Source: a virus. Taken from it: a stretch of DNA of 29,674 nucleotides. Made by a program: the position numbers and the translations under genes. Positions 7,642 through 13,925 of this stretch are shown here, in pieces. The DNA lies in IMG/VR virus record IMGVR_UViG_3300050025_000048, positions 1 through 29,674 of that record. One strand, written 5' to 3'. The notes beneath the pieces were generated by a model that did no database searches, was not told where the DNA came from, and saw only the letters and a list, made by a program, of their open reading frames with translations. Each line of letters begins with the position of its first letter. The first letter of the stretch is position 1.

Positions 7642-8174
7642 TTGAATTTCCTTTCCTGGATTTTTTTAAGAAGCTCGGGCCTATGGGTTGGAGTTTTCCT
7701 GGCCAGCTCTTTGACCCATTGCTCGAATGGATAACAATCTCCAAACGTTCCGCGCCGTCTCTTGTACTCAGTTCCGAAAATATCCATGAGATAGCGTTTT
7801 GCAATATAGTCAAGTTTGCAGCAGATGAAGCCTGCCTCGTCCTTTGACATGTTGGACTTTTTGGGGATTGCATATTTTTTTCTCACTCCTTCGTGTTCAA
7901 GTATCTCGCACCATCGTACAAGATTGTAATACCGTATCAGGTAGCGTTTGAAGTGTCCCGGCTTCCTTTTCGGCGGAGCCACTGCGGGCGCATGAGGCGA
8001 AATAGTTTTAAGTACCATTGCCAGCCGTACTTGCGTTTGCTCCGATATGTCTCCGGATAGAGCTCTGGATATGGTTTCTCTCGACAGCGCTGCTTGTGCT
8101 GCAAGCGCAGATATCGACCATAGCCCCACAAAGTGCAATCGTACCAGCGCATCAGTTATTTCCTTTTTTGTCAT
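7638..8174 (-). CDS. HTH protein near terminase; candidate small terminase
   Basis: The protein has 178 residues. Residues 15-60 look like a lambda-repressor-type HTH (LAAQAALSRETISRALSG, then EQTQVRLAMVLKTI). A Pro linker (SPHAPAVAPPKRKPG) leads to a basic helical C-terminal domain with three Cys and several aromatic residues. It is encoded two genes downstream of TerL, and small terminases are HTH proteins encoded near TerL, so that role is plausible. A late regulator is the main alternative. The 5' end overlaps the small membrane gene by 23 bases. Confidence 0.5.
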   Translation of the reverse strand: MTKKEITDALVRLHFVGLWSISALAAQAALSRETISRALSGDISEQTQVRLAMVLKTISPHAPAVAPPKRKPGHFKRYLIRYYNLVRWCEILEHEGVRKKYAIPKKSNMSKDEAGFICCKLDYIAKRYLMDIFGTEYKRRRGTFGDCYPFEQWVKELARKTPTHRPELLKKIQERKFK

Positions 8175-8313
8175 ATTCCCTCAATGCCTGGACTACCCGC
8201 TTCATCCGCATTGTCTGTTCCGATTCCCTTTTCCGGTGATTGAACTTTTCAATAACCCACACAGCGAAGCACGCGGAAGCTATGATAAGTATTATTACCC
8301 ATGTATCAGCCAT
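8152..8313 (-). CDS. 53-residue single-span membrane protein
   Basis: It begins MADTWVIILIIASACFAVWV, one membrane helix at the extreme N-terminus, followed by a basic, helical tail (EKFNHRKRESEQTMRMKRVV). GGGGGTGA lies seven bases before the ATG. It sits two bases after the TerL stop and overlaps the HTH gene, so it is co-translated with both. This topology resembles small spanin-like or membrane-tether proteins; the function is unknown. Confidence 0.55.
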   Translation of the reverse strand: MADTWVIILIIASACFAVWVIEKFNHRKRESEQTMRMKRVVQALREYDKKGNN

Positions 8314-8315
8314 TT

Positions 8316-10076
8316 TTATTTCACCCCCTGTTGTTTGAGAAAATTTAATACCAGCGATTGTATCCCGTTAGGATTGTTCTTTTCCTGTTTTGATACCGTC
8401 TCATACGTCTGTCCTGATCTCATAAGTGCAGGCCATTTCCACCTGATATGGGCCAGCACCGCGAGCGCAACGCCTATAACCCTGTCGTCATTGGCCCCTC
8501 CTCTCCCTTCAAGCACGTTGCCGTCCCTTGCGAAGTACTTTGCTTCGCTGATCATATCTGCGGAGTTTATGATAAGCTCTCCGCGCTCCCACATGTCCTT
8601 CATTCTGTTAAGCATGTTCTCTTTTTGTTCGCCCGACGTTTTCGAGTGGTAGGCGAATGACGTGCCGATCGAGTCCTCGCGCGAGTAGAGGAACCATGAC
8701 ATGCAGGATAGCGCGTCCCATATTTTGCCTCCATCTGTTTTACTAATGTGCCTAAATGATTTTTTAATGTTGTTGAGTTCATTGAGCACAGAATAGCCAG
8801 GTCCCGTAAGCTCAACGTTAAGCATCGAGCCGCGATAAGCTCCGGCAAGGTGAAGAAGGACCCAAGCGAATTGATCTGTTCGAATGCCTGGAGCACAAAA
8901 TTCTGCGACCTGCACAAGTCTGTTAGAATAGCACCTAAAGACTTCCGCAACTGATTTATCCGACTTATCATTAAGTCCATATGCAGGGTCTCCTCCGACG
9001 ACATAGACACCTCCTTTTACCGGCTCTTCCCATATCTTCAACTCGGCATTTACCTTCGTTGTAGGATGAATCATGGTATCTTCGAAGTTCGACCCGAAGG
9101 TATATCTGGCGCTCCTGTACGTTTGCTTCAAGGCATGTTTAAACGCTTTCGTGAGGAGCGTCGAGTTAAAGAACTTGTACCCGCTTACGACGAACGCCAT
9201 GTCCGCCGTCGGCGGATGTTCCTGATACATATTGTTAAGATCGCCGTGTTTCTCTTCGTGCAGCATCCACCGCCACCATGCCATTTGTTCTCCGGTGATC
9301 TCATGGCCATGGACTGCCTTTACTTCCTTGACCCACTCTTTTTCCTCGCCGGACAGCTTGCCGTCCCAATACACGCGATAGATTTGAGTGTCCTTCGCAA
9401 ATTGGTAAATTTCTTTAAGCCACCATCCGATGAATATAGCCTTTTGAGTGTGAGCTTTTTTAGCATCTTCCCACATATCGTAAAAGACTCCAAATCCACG
9501 AGCTGTGGACTCGAAGATGTAAAGGCGATGCTCATAGATTTGCGCAAGCGAATCGACAAGGGATAGCAGTTCATCTTCATCTGCGTAGGAAGCGCATTCG
9601 GTTGAATGCAGATAATTAAGTCCTTTAGCCCTTCCAAGCTCTCCTCCTTCCCGTTTTTTCCTTGTGCCGGCAGTAAGGTACGTCAAGAGGGATTTGTTCT
9701 TGAATACCAGCATTTCCCTGTTATGCGACAGCACCGGGACCTTCATGTTCCTGGGCAGGGAATCAAGGTAGCCGTTCAGTATAGACCTGAAATACGTCTT
9801 GTTGGAGTCCGTATCGGTTATGAATGCGCCTTGTATGCCCGGATACTGAAACAGCCAGTATGGCACTATGGCCACACCAGCTGTTGTAATCCCTCCCTGC
9901 CTGCCTTTGAGCACTACGAAATGATGTATCCCGTTCTCCAGCCCGCTCTCTATCTCCCTGGCGAAATGGCGCTGCGTGCCCCAAAACCTTAGAGGCACGC
10001 TGCCGTATTCCTTGCTCTGGATAACGAGCTTCGAGCAGAACTTTTCGTAGTTGGCGAATGGCCTTATGACTGCCAT
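8316..10076 (-). CDS. terL: Terminase large subunit (ATPase/nuclease)
   Basis: The protein has 586 residues. The start is placed at MAVIRPFANYEK because AAGGA lies nine bases upstream and the ATG shares one base with the preceding stop. It is the DNA-packaging motor: an N-terminal ATPase with Walker A KGRQGGITT (57-65), a Walker-B-like strand ending HSTE (157-160) and coupling motif FESTARG (188-194), then an RNase H-like nuclease domain starting at VVGGDPAYG (first Asp) and closing at GGANDDRVIGVALA (acidic third position). A 36-base segment of this gene is repeated exactly in a small early gene at 12621-12656. Confidence 0.93.
   Translation of the reverse strand: MAVIRPFANYEKFCSKLVIQSKEYGSVPLRFWGTQRHFAREIESGLENGIHHFVVLKGRQGGITTAGVAIVPYWLFQYPGIQGAFITDTDSNKTYFRSILNGYLDSLPRNMKVPVLSHNREMLVFKNKSLLTYLTAGTRKKREGGELGRAKGLNYLHSTECASYADEDELLSLVDSLAQIYEHRLYIFESTARGFGVFYDMWEDAKKAHTQKAIFIGWWLKEIYQFAKDTQIYRVYWDGKLSGEEKEWVKEVKAVHGHEITGEQMAWWRWMLHEEKHGDLNNMYQEHPPTADMAFVVSGYKFFNSTLLTKAFKHALKQTYRSARYTFGSNFEDTMIHPTTKVNAELKIWEEPVKGGVYVVGGDPAYGLNDKSDKSVAEVFRCYSNRLVQVAEFCAPGIRTDQFAWVLLHLAGAYRGSMLNVELTGPGYSVLNELNNIKKSFRHISKTDGGKIWDALSCMSWFLYSREDSIGTSFAYHSKTSGEQKENMLNRMKDMWERGELIINSADMISEAKYFARDGNVLEGRGGANDDRVIGVALAVLAHIRWKWPALMRSGQTYETVSKQEKNNPNGIQSLVLNFLKQQGVK
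8913..8948 (-). repeat. 36-base exact repeat, copy inside terL
   Basis: Read on the leftward strand this segment is identical, base for base, to 12621-12656 on the rightward strand. The bases just outside differ on both sides. In terL it encodes AEVFRCYSNRLV, in the nuclease domain just after the first catalytic Asp region. The two copies form an inverted repeat 3.7 kb apart. Confidence 0.95.
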
Positions 10077-10234
10077 TACTTGATGTCCTTCTGCGAACAT
10101 GCCTCTATGATCTTCCCTTCGACGGTCGCGGCCTGTTCGTCCAGCTTGGCAAGCTCGAGCTCCGCCATCATCTTCGCAAACATCCTCGCACACTCCAGAC
10201 CTACCCGACCATCACTATGAAAATTACTCGACAT
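10076..10234 (-). CDS. 52-residue helical protein upstream of terL
   Basis: It begins MSSNFHSDGRVGLECARMFA and continues as a charged helix (KMMAELELAKLDEQAATVEG). GAGG lies six bases before the ATG. It overlaps the upstream gene by 11 bases and the terL start by one base (TAATG), so it feeds translation of terL. The position directly before terL is where small terminases often sit, but 52 residues without an HTH is too short to claim that. Confidence 0.55.
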   Translation of the reverse strand: MSSNFHSDGRVGLECARMFAKMMAELELAKLDEQAATVEGKIIEACSQKDIK

Positions 10235-10427
10235 CTATTACCTCGTTCTTATCACAAAACCTGCTCCAATCCACATACCTCAAACACTTGCGATACTCCA
10301 ATAACTGCTCGACTATAAGCTCCAATAACTCCTCACGGCCCATGTCCCGTATTAACCTGCCCTTGTACGTCGCAGTATCGCTTAACTGCTCGACTATAAG
10401 CTCTAAATCGCTTAACCGATTCTCCAT
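10224..10427 (-). CDS. First gene of the leftward operon; internally duplicated
   Basis: The protein has 67 acidic, helical residues. The octapeptide LELIVEQL occurs twice (residues 8-15 and 35-42) because a 21-base segment is repeated in frame. The ATG at 10427 has no ribosome binding site and lies only a few bases after the transcription start expected from the promoter at 10438-10466, so the message may be leaderless. An upstream GTG would place coding sequence over the promoter. No family is recognised. Confidence 0.5.
   Translation of the reverse strand: MENRLSDLELIVEQLSDTATYKGRLIRDMGREELLELIVEQLLEYRKCLRYVDWSRFCDKNEVIDVE
10302..10403 (-). repeat. Two identical 21-base segments, 81 bases apart
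   Basis: Bases 10302-10322 and 10383-10403 are identical. The 81-base period is a multiple of three, so the gene carries a duplicated LELIVEQL motif. The rest of the unit has diverged, which fits an old internal duplication under selection for this motif. Confidence 0.85.
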
Positions 10428-10436
10428 ATTGATGGC

Positions 10437-10480
10437 AATCGTACCAAAGAATGTACGCTCTGTCAAGCAAAATCGTACCA
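10437..10480 (-). repeat. Direct repeat flanking the leftward promoter (possible operator)
   Basis: The 10-base sequence AATCGTACCA (rightward strand) is present at 10437-10446 and 10471-10480, 34 bases apart (about three helical turns). One copy covers the -10 box and the other lies just upstream of the -35 box. This spacing suits two same-face protein binding sites that would control the promoter. Confidence 0.5.
10438..10466 (-). promoter_or_regulatory. Sigma-70-type promoter of the leftward operon
   Basis: On the leftward strand a perfect TTGACA (10461-10466) is followed by exactly 17 bases and TACGAT (10438-10443, four of six consensus positions). The expected start is near 10431, just before the first gene of the packaging and head operon. 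The strong -35 with an imperfect -10 suggests it is used by host polymerase and may be regulated. A 10-base direct repeat overlaps and flanks it. Confidence 0.65.
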
Positions 10481-10696
10481 CTCTTTTTTTTGGGGTGGGA
10501 AATCAAGCGGGGCGATGACTCCACCAACCCCACGTCCCGATGCCTTTCCGGGTAACACCATCGGTTCACACTCATAACGACAACCACCTCGGCTTGGCTC
10601 ACTACGCCTGCCTCGGCTAGAACCACCGTCCGTACCTTGTTGACCAATGAGAAAACGGTCAGAGGCCACATAGCCACTACCGCCACGGCTAGTCAT
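10463..10696 (-). CDS. Doubtful Gly/Arg-rich reading frame
   Basis: The frame gives 77 residues from ATG (or 96 from a TTG at 10753), Gly/Ser/Arg-rich with repeats such as SSRGRRSEPSRGG, and ends QKKEWYDFA. Neither start has a ribosome binding site, and its stop lies in the -35 box of the leftward promoter. The repeated CCTCGGCT octamer (10587, 10611, 10769) explains part of the composition. It may be a chance frame in a control region; kept only because the end of the product looks protein-like. Confidence 0.2.
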   Translation of the reverse strand: MTSRGGSGYVASDRFLIGQQGTDGGSSRGRRSEPSRGGCRYECEPMVLPGKASGRGVGGVIAPLDFPPQKKEWYDFA

Positions 10697-10876
10697 AGTC
10701 AATACAAGGTTAAAGACAATACCTGATATGCCCCCGCCGACAGGGAAGAACAACGGCTCATTTGCCAGCCTCGGCTCATATGGCTTCCGTCGCCCGCCCG
10801 TTTGGTTGGTGAGTCTCGGGCGGGCTGGTTAGTTCGCCTACTCGTAGTTAAAATTCAATGTCAAAGGAGAATCACA
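10482..10876. other. Divergent control region between leftward and rightward operons
   Basis: This stretch of about 395 bases has no convincing gene. It holds three copies of the octamer CCTCGGCT (10587-10594, 10611-10618, 10769-10776) and a perfect 9-base-pair stem-loop GCCCGCCCG/CGGGCGGGC (10792-10800 with 10817-10825, 16-base loop). A possible -10 (TAAAAT, about 10850-10855) precedes the first rightward gene, but I see no good -35, so an activator or phage polymerase may be needed. GC content is higher than in the early genes to its right. Confidence 0.5.
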
Positions 10877-11293
10877 ATGTTAGACATCACAAAGTTTCCC
10901 GCAGTACCAAAGTACATGCCGTTAGTTTCAAAGAATAAAGCCTTCACGGCCATCAAAGCATTCGTAAAGGCACGCCAGACCATGATCTCCACCTACGGCG
11001 AAGTTCTTGGCGAAAAGTATGCACAGAGGGTTTTCAACGACAAGTTTGGACCCGACATTACGTTCGACGAAATTTGCGAATTATTTGCCGTCCATAAGCG
11101 TTATGACCTTATCCACGGCAGATTGATTCAGTTCGACGCCGAGAACCAGAAAAAGCGCTCTGCGCTGCAGAACGCCGAAACTGAAATCTTGCAACTCATC
11201 GCCACACGAAAGATGATAAATGCAAAAAACAACGACGGACAACTCACCAACGAACAACTCGACAAGCAACTTTCCGAAGGAGAATCATTCTAA
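10877..11293 (+). CDS. First gene of the rightward early operon, unknown
   Basis: The protein has 138 residues with AAAGGAG and a seven-base spacer before the ATG. It starts MLDITKFPAVPKYMPLVSKN, followed by helical stretches, and ends in a charged helix (EILQLIATRKMINAKNNDGQ). There is no membrane segment and only one Cys. First position in the early operon often belongs to host-takeover or regulatory proteins, but no motif supports a specific role. A 9-base-pair hairpin follows the stop. Confidence 0.6.
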   Translation: MLDITKFPAVPKYMPLVSKNKAFTAIKAFVKARQTMISTYGEVLGEKYAQRVFNDKFGPDITFDEICELFAVHKRYDLIHGRLIQFDAENQKKRSALQNAETEILQLIATRKMINAKNNDGQLTNEQLDKQLSEGESF

Positions 11294-11306
11294 CGCAAAC
11301 CTCTCA

Positions 11307-11330
11307 TGGCAGGCGGTAAAACGCCTGCCA
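11307..11330 (+). terminator. Perfect 9-bp hairpin after the first early gene
   Basis: TGGCAGGCG (11307-11315) pairs with CGCCTGCCA (11322-11330) around a six-base loop (GTAAAA). It is GC-rich and sits 13 bases after the stop codon. No U-run follows, so it may slow or attenuate transcription, protect the 3' end of the first message, or need antitermination rather than act as a full terminator. Confidence 0.5.
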
Positions 11331-11390
11331 CTTGAAATGAACCAAAGGAGAAAAAAATAAACGACTACTAATTGAACCCTGTAGGTAGTC

Positions 11391-11503
11391 AAATTCTCTC
11401 TTTTCTCGACAGCCAACGGCAAGCCACGCCAGCAAACCTTGAGAACAAAAACTTGTCATGCCTTGCTAAACCGTTAACCGTCGAAAGCGAAAAGCGAGAA
11501 TTT
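11391..11503 (+). ncRNA. Long regular hairpin, candidate structured RNA
   Basis: The two halves of this 113-base stretch pair as a series: AAATTCTC (11391-11398) with GAGAATTT (11496-11503), TTTTC (11401-11405) with GAAAA (11489-11493), TCGAC (11406-11410) with GTCGA (11480-11484), AACGG (11415-11419) with CCGTT (11471-11475), and CAAG (11420-11423) with CTTG (11462-11465). Small symmetric internal loops (tc/gc, agcc/aacc) separate the stems. The apical loop is about 38 bases. There is no open reading frame with a binding site inside. The regularity is far beyond chance and suggests a functional RNA or long leader of the 11584 gene. Confidence 0.65.
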
Positions 11504-11506
11504 TGA

Positions 11507-11561
11507 CGCTCTCTCTCTCGGGGGCTTATCAGCTGCGAAAGCCCCCTCGGAGAGAGGGAGC
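11507..11561 (+). promoter_or_regulatory. Second stem-loop before the 11584 gene
   Basis: GGGGGCTT (11520-11527) pairs perfectly with AAGCCCCC (11539-11546) around an 11-base loop. The outer CTCTCTCTC and GAGAGAGGGAG arms (11510-11519, 11549-11560) extend the stem with minor bulges. It starts right after the long hairpin at 11391-11503 and ends about 10 bases before the AAAGGAG of the next gene, so it can affect initiation or RNA processing. Confidence 0.6.
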
Positions 11562-11583
11562 TACTCTAAAAAAGGAGAAAAAA

Positions 11584-12195
11584 ATGCTATTACACCACAG
11601 GCAATTAATAATCGAAAAAGCAATACAAGACTATGAAAGCGTATTAGGAAAAGCGTCAGAGGAAGCAAAAGAGATCATTGAACTCTGTATCGACCAATTT
11701 TTAGACACGGAAAAAGACCCGCTAAACATGCCTGTAGAGATATACGACGACGACAAAAGAGGGGAGCAAGACATAGCCAATATGTATGGTTTTGAATCTT
11801 TAGACTCTGAATCAATCCCTTGTAACCAGACGTTTTGTAATGCCATAGCAGGCAAATTCTCATGTAAACTGTATAACGCACACGAACCAGAACACAGCCG
11901 CTGCCCGCGGTACAAACAAAATTTTACCCCCCCGACCATCACCGTAAAAAACAACACGCACGTAATAACTCTCCACTCCACAGCAAAACAACGAACCCAC
12001 CTCGCCATCACGCTGGACAGAATCAGAACGTCTGCGAACGCAGAGATAAACACCACTCGCAGAATGGAAAAAAGATATTCAACAACAAAGCATAAAAGCC
12101 AACCATCACAGCAAATCACTTACACAGCCGGATATTATGAAAACCCCAATCCAAAAAAAGGGCATTATATCCCTTGCGAAATCCACCCATATTAA
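11584..12195 (+). CDS. Early protein with a Cys cluster, unknown
   Basis: The protein has 203 residues. The start ATG at 11584 has AAAGGAG eight bases upstream; an upstream in-frame codon lies inside the stem-loop and was not used. The N-terminal half is a charged helical domain (IIEKAIQDYESVLGKASEEA). A Cys group follows (CNQTFC, FSCKL, RCPRYK), which could bind zinc. The last 80 residues are Thr/Asn/Lys/His-rich and look disordered. A run of seven C residues near 11927 is a place to check for sequence error. Function unknown. Confidence 0.55.
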   Translation: MLLHHRQLIIEKAIQDYESVLGKASEEAKEIIELCIDQFLDTEKDPLNMPVEIYDDDKRGEQDIANMYGFESLDSESIPCNQTFCNAIAGKFSCKLYNAHEPEHSRCPRYKQNFTPPTITVKNNTHVITLHSTAKQRTHLAITLDRIRTSANAEINTTRRMEKRYSTTKHKSQPSQQITYTAGYYENPNPKKGHYIPCEIHPY

Positions 12196-12405
12196 ACCAC
12201 CATATAAAACGGCTCAAAACACCGAGCCGTCAAAACTTTAACACTCAAAAAAAAAATTTCGCTCGCTTCGCTCGCCAAAGCGGTTGGTGAACCGTTGAAT
12301 CGGTTAATGATAAAAGCCAAAACTTACTCCGCCCGCCGGTTTTCTTGCGATTCGCCGTCGGGCGATAAATGCTGCCGGTACAGAATCAAAGGAAAGGAAT
12401 TGTCT
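12196..12405 (+). promoter_or_regulatory. Gap with hairpins and A-run
   Basis: No gene is seen in these 210 bases. ACGGCTC (12209-12215) pairs with GAGCCGT (12224-12230) just after the previous stop, a terminator-like hairpin without a direct U-run. A run of ten A residues (about 12247-12256) follows. Then CGGTT (12281-12285), AACCG (12290-12294) and CGGTT (12301-12305) permit two mutually exclusive small hairpins, a switch-like arrangement. The motif ATTCGCC recurs around 12350, 12410 and 12545. Confidence 0.4.
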
Positions 12406-12525
12406 ATGATTCGCCAAATCCGTATCGTAAAAAACACAAACATTGAAAAATATCGGTGTCACTTCATAAACGACAGAACCGTTATAATAAAAACAAAGGC
12501 AAGGCAACCCGCGGTGCTGTTATAA
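12406..12525 (+). CDS. 39-residue basic peptide
   Basis: The frame begins MIRQIRIVKNTNIEKYRCHF and is Lys/Arg-rich with an Ile/Val strand pattern. AAAGGA lies seven bases before the ATG. An in-frame extension to 12295 would start with TTG, overlap the alternating hairpins and lacks a binding site. It is small enough that coding status is uncertain. No family is recognised. Confidence 0.4.
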   Translation: MIRQIRIVKNTNIEKYRCHFINDRTVIIKTKARQPAVLL

Positions 12526-12588
12526 TCAATCGCAGTCCTTTTCGATTCGCCGATACAAAATAAAAAAGAAAGAAGAATGAGGACGATC

Positions 12589-12858
12589 ATGGCCAACAAA
12601 CAAAACGAAAAAGCAGTCCAGCGGAAGTCTTTAGGTGCTATTCTAACAGACTTGTGGATGTACATTCGGCTTATGAGCAAAATGATTGCCGGCGCATTAC
12701 CAAAGATCAAGATACCGACAATAAAGCCCAAAGCCAAACTTATCCGCGTAGTCAGCATCACGTCCGGAAAACATCACACATGGTGTGACAGCGACCAGGG
12801 ACTCATTCGGAAACCGATTTCGGCAATTCCGAAACGACTTCTTAAGGAGAAAATATGA
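12589..12858 (+). CDS. Small basic early protein carrying a terL-derived segment
   Basis: The protein has 89 residues. The chosen ATG (MANKQNEKAVQRKSLG) has GAGG six bases upstream; another ATG lies 12 bases earlier. Residues 11-23 (RKSLGAILTDLW) are encoded by a 36-base segment identical to part of terL, but read in another frame, so the two proteins share no sequence. The rest is basic with a Lys/Pro-rich middle (PKIKIPTIKPKAKLIR). Its stop overlaps the next start (ATGA). The gene seems to be a recent mosaic or a carrier of the repeat rather than a conserved enzyme. Confidence 0.5.
   Translation: MANKQNEKAVQRKSLGAILTDLWMYIRLMSKMIAGALPKIKIPTIKPKAKLIRVVSITSGKHHTWCDSDQGLIRKPISAIPKRLLKEKI
12621..12656 (+). 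repeat. 36-base exact repeat, early copy
   Basis: Identical to the leftward strand of 8913-8948 inside terL, with mismatches at both immediate flanks. Since terL is transcribed leftward and this gene rightward, both messages contain the same 36 bases in the same sense. Confidence 0.95.
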
Positions 12859-13085
12859 ACCTCAACCTAAGACTTTTGCCAACAGACAAGTTTCAAATAT
12901 ACAAAGAATCTCTAGAAGTTCATTATTTGACCGGACTTGCCTGTACAACCCATTGTCAAATCAACACTGTAAAAAACCTTTCAAAGCCGGTAAAAATATC
13001 CATTGTCAATACCCTGGACGAAATTGAAACCCACCTAAGAGCACTCAGGGCCAGAATGCTTGGCTATGCATTAAAACGATCATAA
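12855..13085 (+). CDS. Small early protein, 76 residues
   Basis: AAGGAG lies six bases before the ATG, which overlaps the preceding stop (ATGA). The product starts MNLNLRLLPTDKFQIYKESL and ends with a basic helix (HLRALRARMLGYALKRS). Two Cys (LACTTHC) lie in the middle. No family is recognised. The downstream gap holds the structured region at 13094-13165. Confidence 0.5.
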   Translation: MNLNLRLLPTDKFQIYKESLEVHYLTGLACTTHCQINTVKNLSKPVKISIVNTLDEIETHLRALRARMLGYALKRS

Positions 13086-13093
13086 AAACCTTA

Positions 13094-13165
13094 TACCGAC
13101 GAATTGACCGAATTTTGTCACCGCGAGATTAAATATCGGTACGCGGGATAACTCGTGAAGCCCGC
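13094..13165 (+). promoter_or_regulatory. Two adjoining stem-loops before the 13183 gene
   Basis: TACCGA (13094-13099) pairs with TCGGTA (13136-13141), enclosing 36 bases. Immediately after, GCGGG (13143-13147) pairs with CCCGC (13161-13165) around 13 bases. The structures end nine bases before the AAAGGAG of the next gene. They follow the same layout as the other structured early gaps but share no clear sequence with them. Confidence 0.45.
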
Positions 13166-13182
13166 ATCTGAAAGGAGATACC

Positions 13183-13371
13183 ATGAGAGACGCTAAAGAC
13201 CTTCACGCCTACATTAAATGGCTAGAGAAAAAAGAAAAAAAACACAAACTATTCTCACTTCATACTGTTCTTGAAGCTATAATTTTTTGGGAGTTGATCA
13301 TGCTATTTGGGTTCCTAATATTTAAGGGGGAAAAGCTATGGAATATTGTCAAACAACATTTGCTATTTTAA
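13183..13371 (+). CDS. Small membrane protein, 62 residues
   Basis: AAAGGAG lies seven bases before the ATG. The N-terminal half is charged (YIKWLEKKEKKHKLF). Residues about 30-48 form one membrane helix (EAIIFWELIMLFGFLIF). The tail is short and basic. Its last 34 bases overlap the next small gene. Early phage membrane peptides of this size are often involved in exclusion or host inhibition, but no motif supports a choice. Confidence 0.5.
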   Translation: MRDAKDLHAYIKWLEKKEKKHKLFSLHTVLEAIIFWELIMLFGFLIFKGEKLWNIVKQHLLF

Positions 13372-13463
13372 ACCCTAATGCAGATTGTTACACCTGCCCC
13401 AACATCCTTGTTTGTATTTCCAAGCTAGCACCAATCGAAAACGAAAAGAAAATCGCCGCATAA
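13338..13463 (+). CDS. 41-residue Cys-containing peptide
   Basis: The frame begins MEYCQTTFAILNPNADCYTC and has four Cys (residues 4, 17, 20 and 26) in a pattern that could hold zinc. AAGGGGG lies seven bases before the ATG. It overlaps the end of the membrane protein gene by 34 bases in another frame, which lowers confidence slightly, but the binding site is as good as in neighbouring genes. Confidence 0.5.
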   Translation: MEYCQTTFAILNPNADCYTCPNILVCISKLAPIENEKKIAA

Positions 13464-13496
13464 TAAAAATTGCGGTAATAAAAAAGGAGAGGAAAA

Positions 13497-13925
13497 ATGA
13501 TCTTACAATGGAATAGAAAAAATGGTCTCGATTTAAAAACAGCGTTCTTTCTTTGCTGGAAATTATGGGAATGGCTCGCAAAAACAGGTAATCAATTTAA
13601 ACGATACTGGCCTGAATGGAAAGAGAACGGAGGCGACGTTAATCTATGTTTTAATGAATGCCCTTGTTGCGAATATACATTCTCCACCTCCACCCCAAAT
13701 AGAGGATGCCACGAATGTATAATGATTGACCTATGGGGAGAACCTGATGAAAAAGACAAAGAAGAAAACGGAGTCCCATGTTCATTTTCAGATTCTCCGT
13801 TTAATCTTTGGTATGCAACCAAAAGCAAACCCTTAGCAATAAAAGAACGTAAAAAATACGCGAAGATCATTGCTAAAGAAGCAAAGAAAAAATATAAAGC
13901 CTTGTGCTTAAAGGAGAGAAAATGA
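13497..13925 (+). CDS. Cys-rich early protein, 142 residues
   Basis: AAAGGAG precedes the ATG by about eight bases. After an aromatic N-terminal helix (FFLCWKLWEWLAKTG) there is a Cys region: CFNECPCCEY, then RGCHECIM and VPCSF, likely a zinc-binding knuckle. The C-terminal 35 residues are Lys-rich and helical. The stop overlaps the start of the DUF932 gene (ATGA). No enzyme motif is seen. Nucleic-acid binding is a reasonable guess from the charge and Cys pattern. Confidence 0.55.
   Translation: MILQWNRKNGLDLKTAFFLCWKLWEWLAKTGNQFKRYWPEWKENGGDVNLCFNECPCCEYTFSTSTPNRGCHECIMIDLWGEPDEKDKEENGVPCSFSDSPFNLWYATKSKPLAIKERKKYAKIIAKEAKKKYKALCLKERK

Noticed and set aside
8600-9010. Leftward frame inside terL that shares a peptide with the 12589 gene
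   Set aside because: It is a wrong-frame by-product within terL. The shared peptide is explained by the 36-base DNA repeat.
11631-12119. Leftward frame of 162 codons
   Set aside because: Antisense to the 11584 gene, without a binding site, and hydrophobic only because of the opposite strand codons.
12577-12588. Earlier ATG of the 12589 gene
   Set aside because: The later ATG has a better placed GAGG; the difference is only four residues, so the choice is not certain.
8913-12656. Diversity-generating retroelement template and variable repeat
   Set aside because: The two copies are identical with no adenine-specific changes, and no reverse transcriptase is present in the window.
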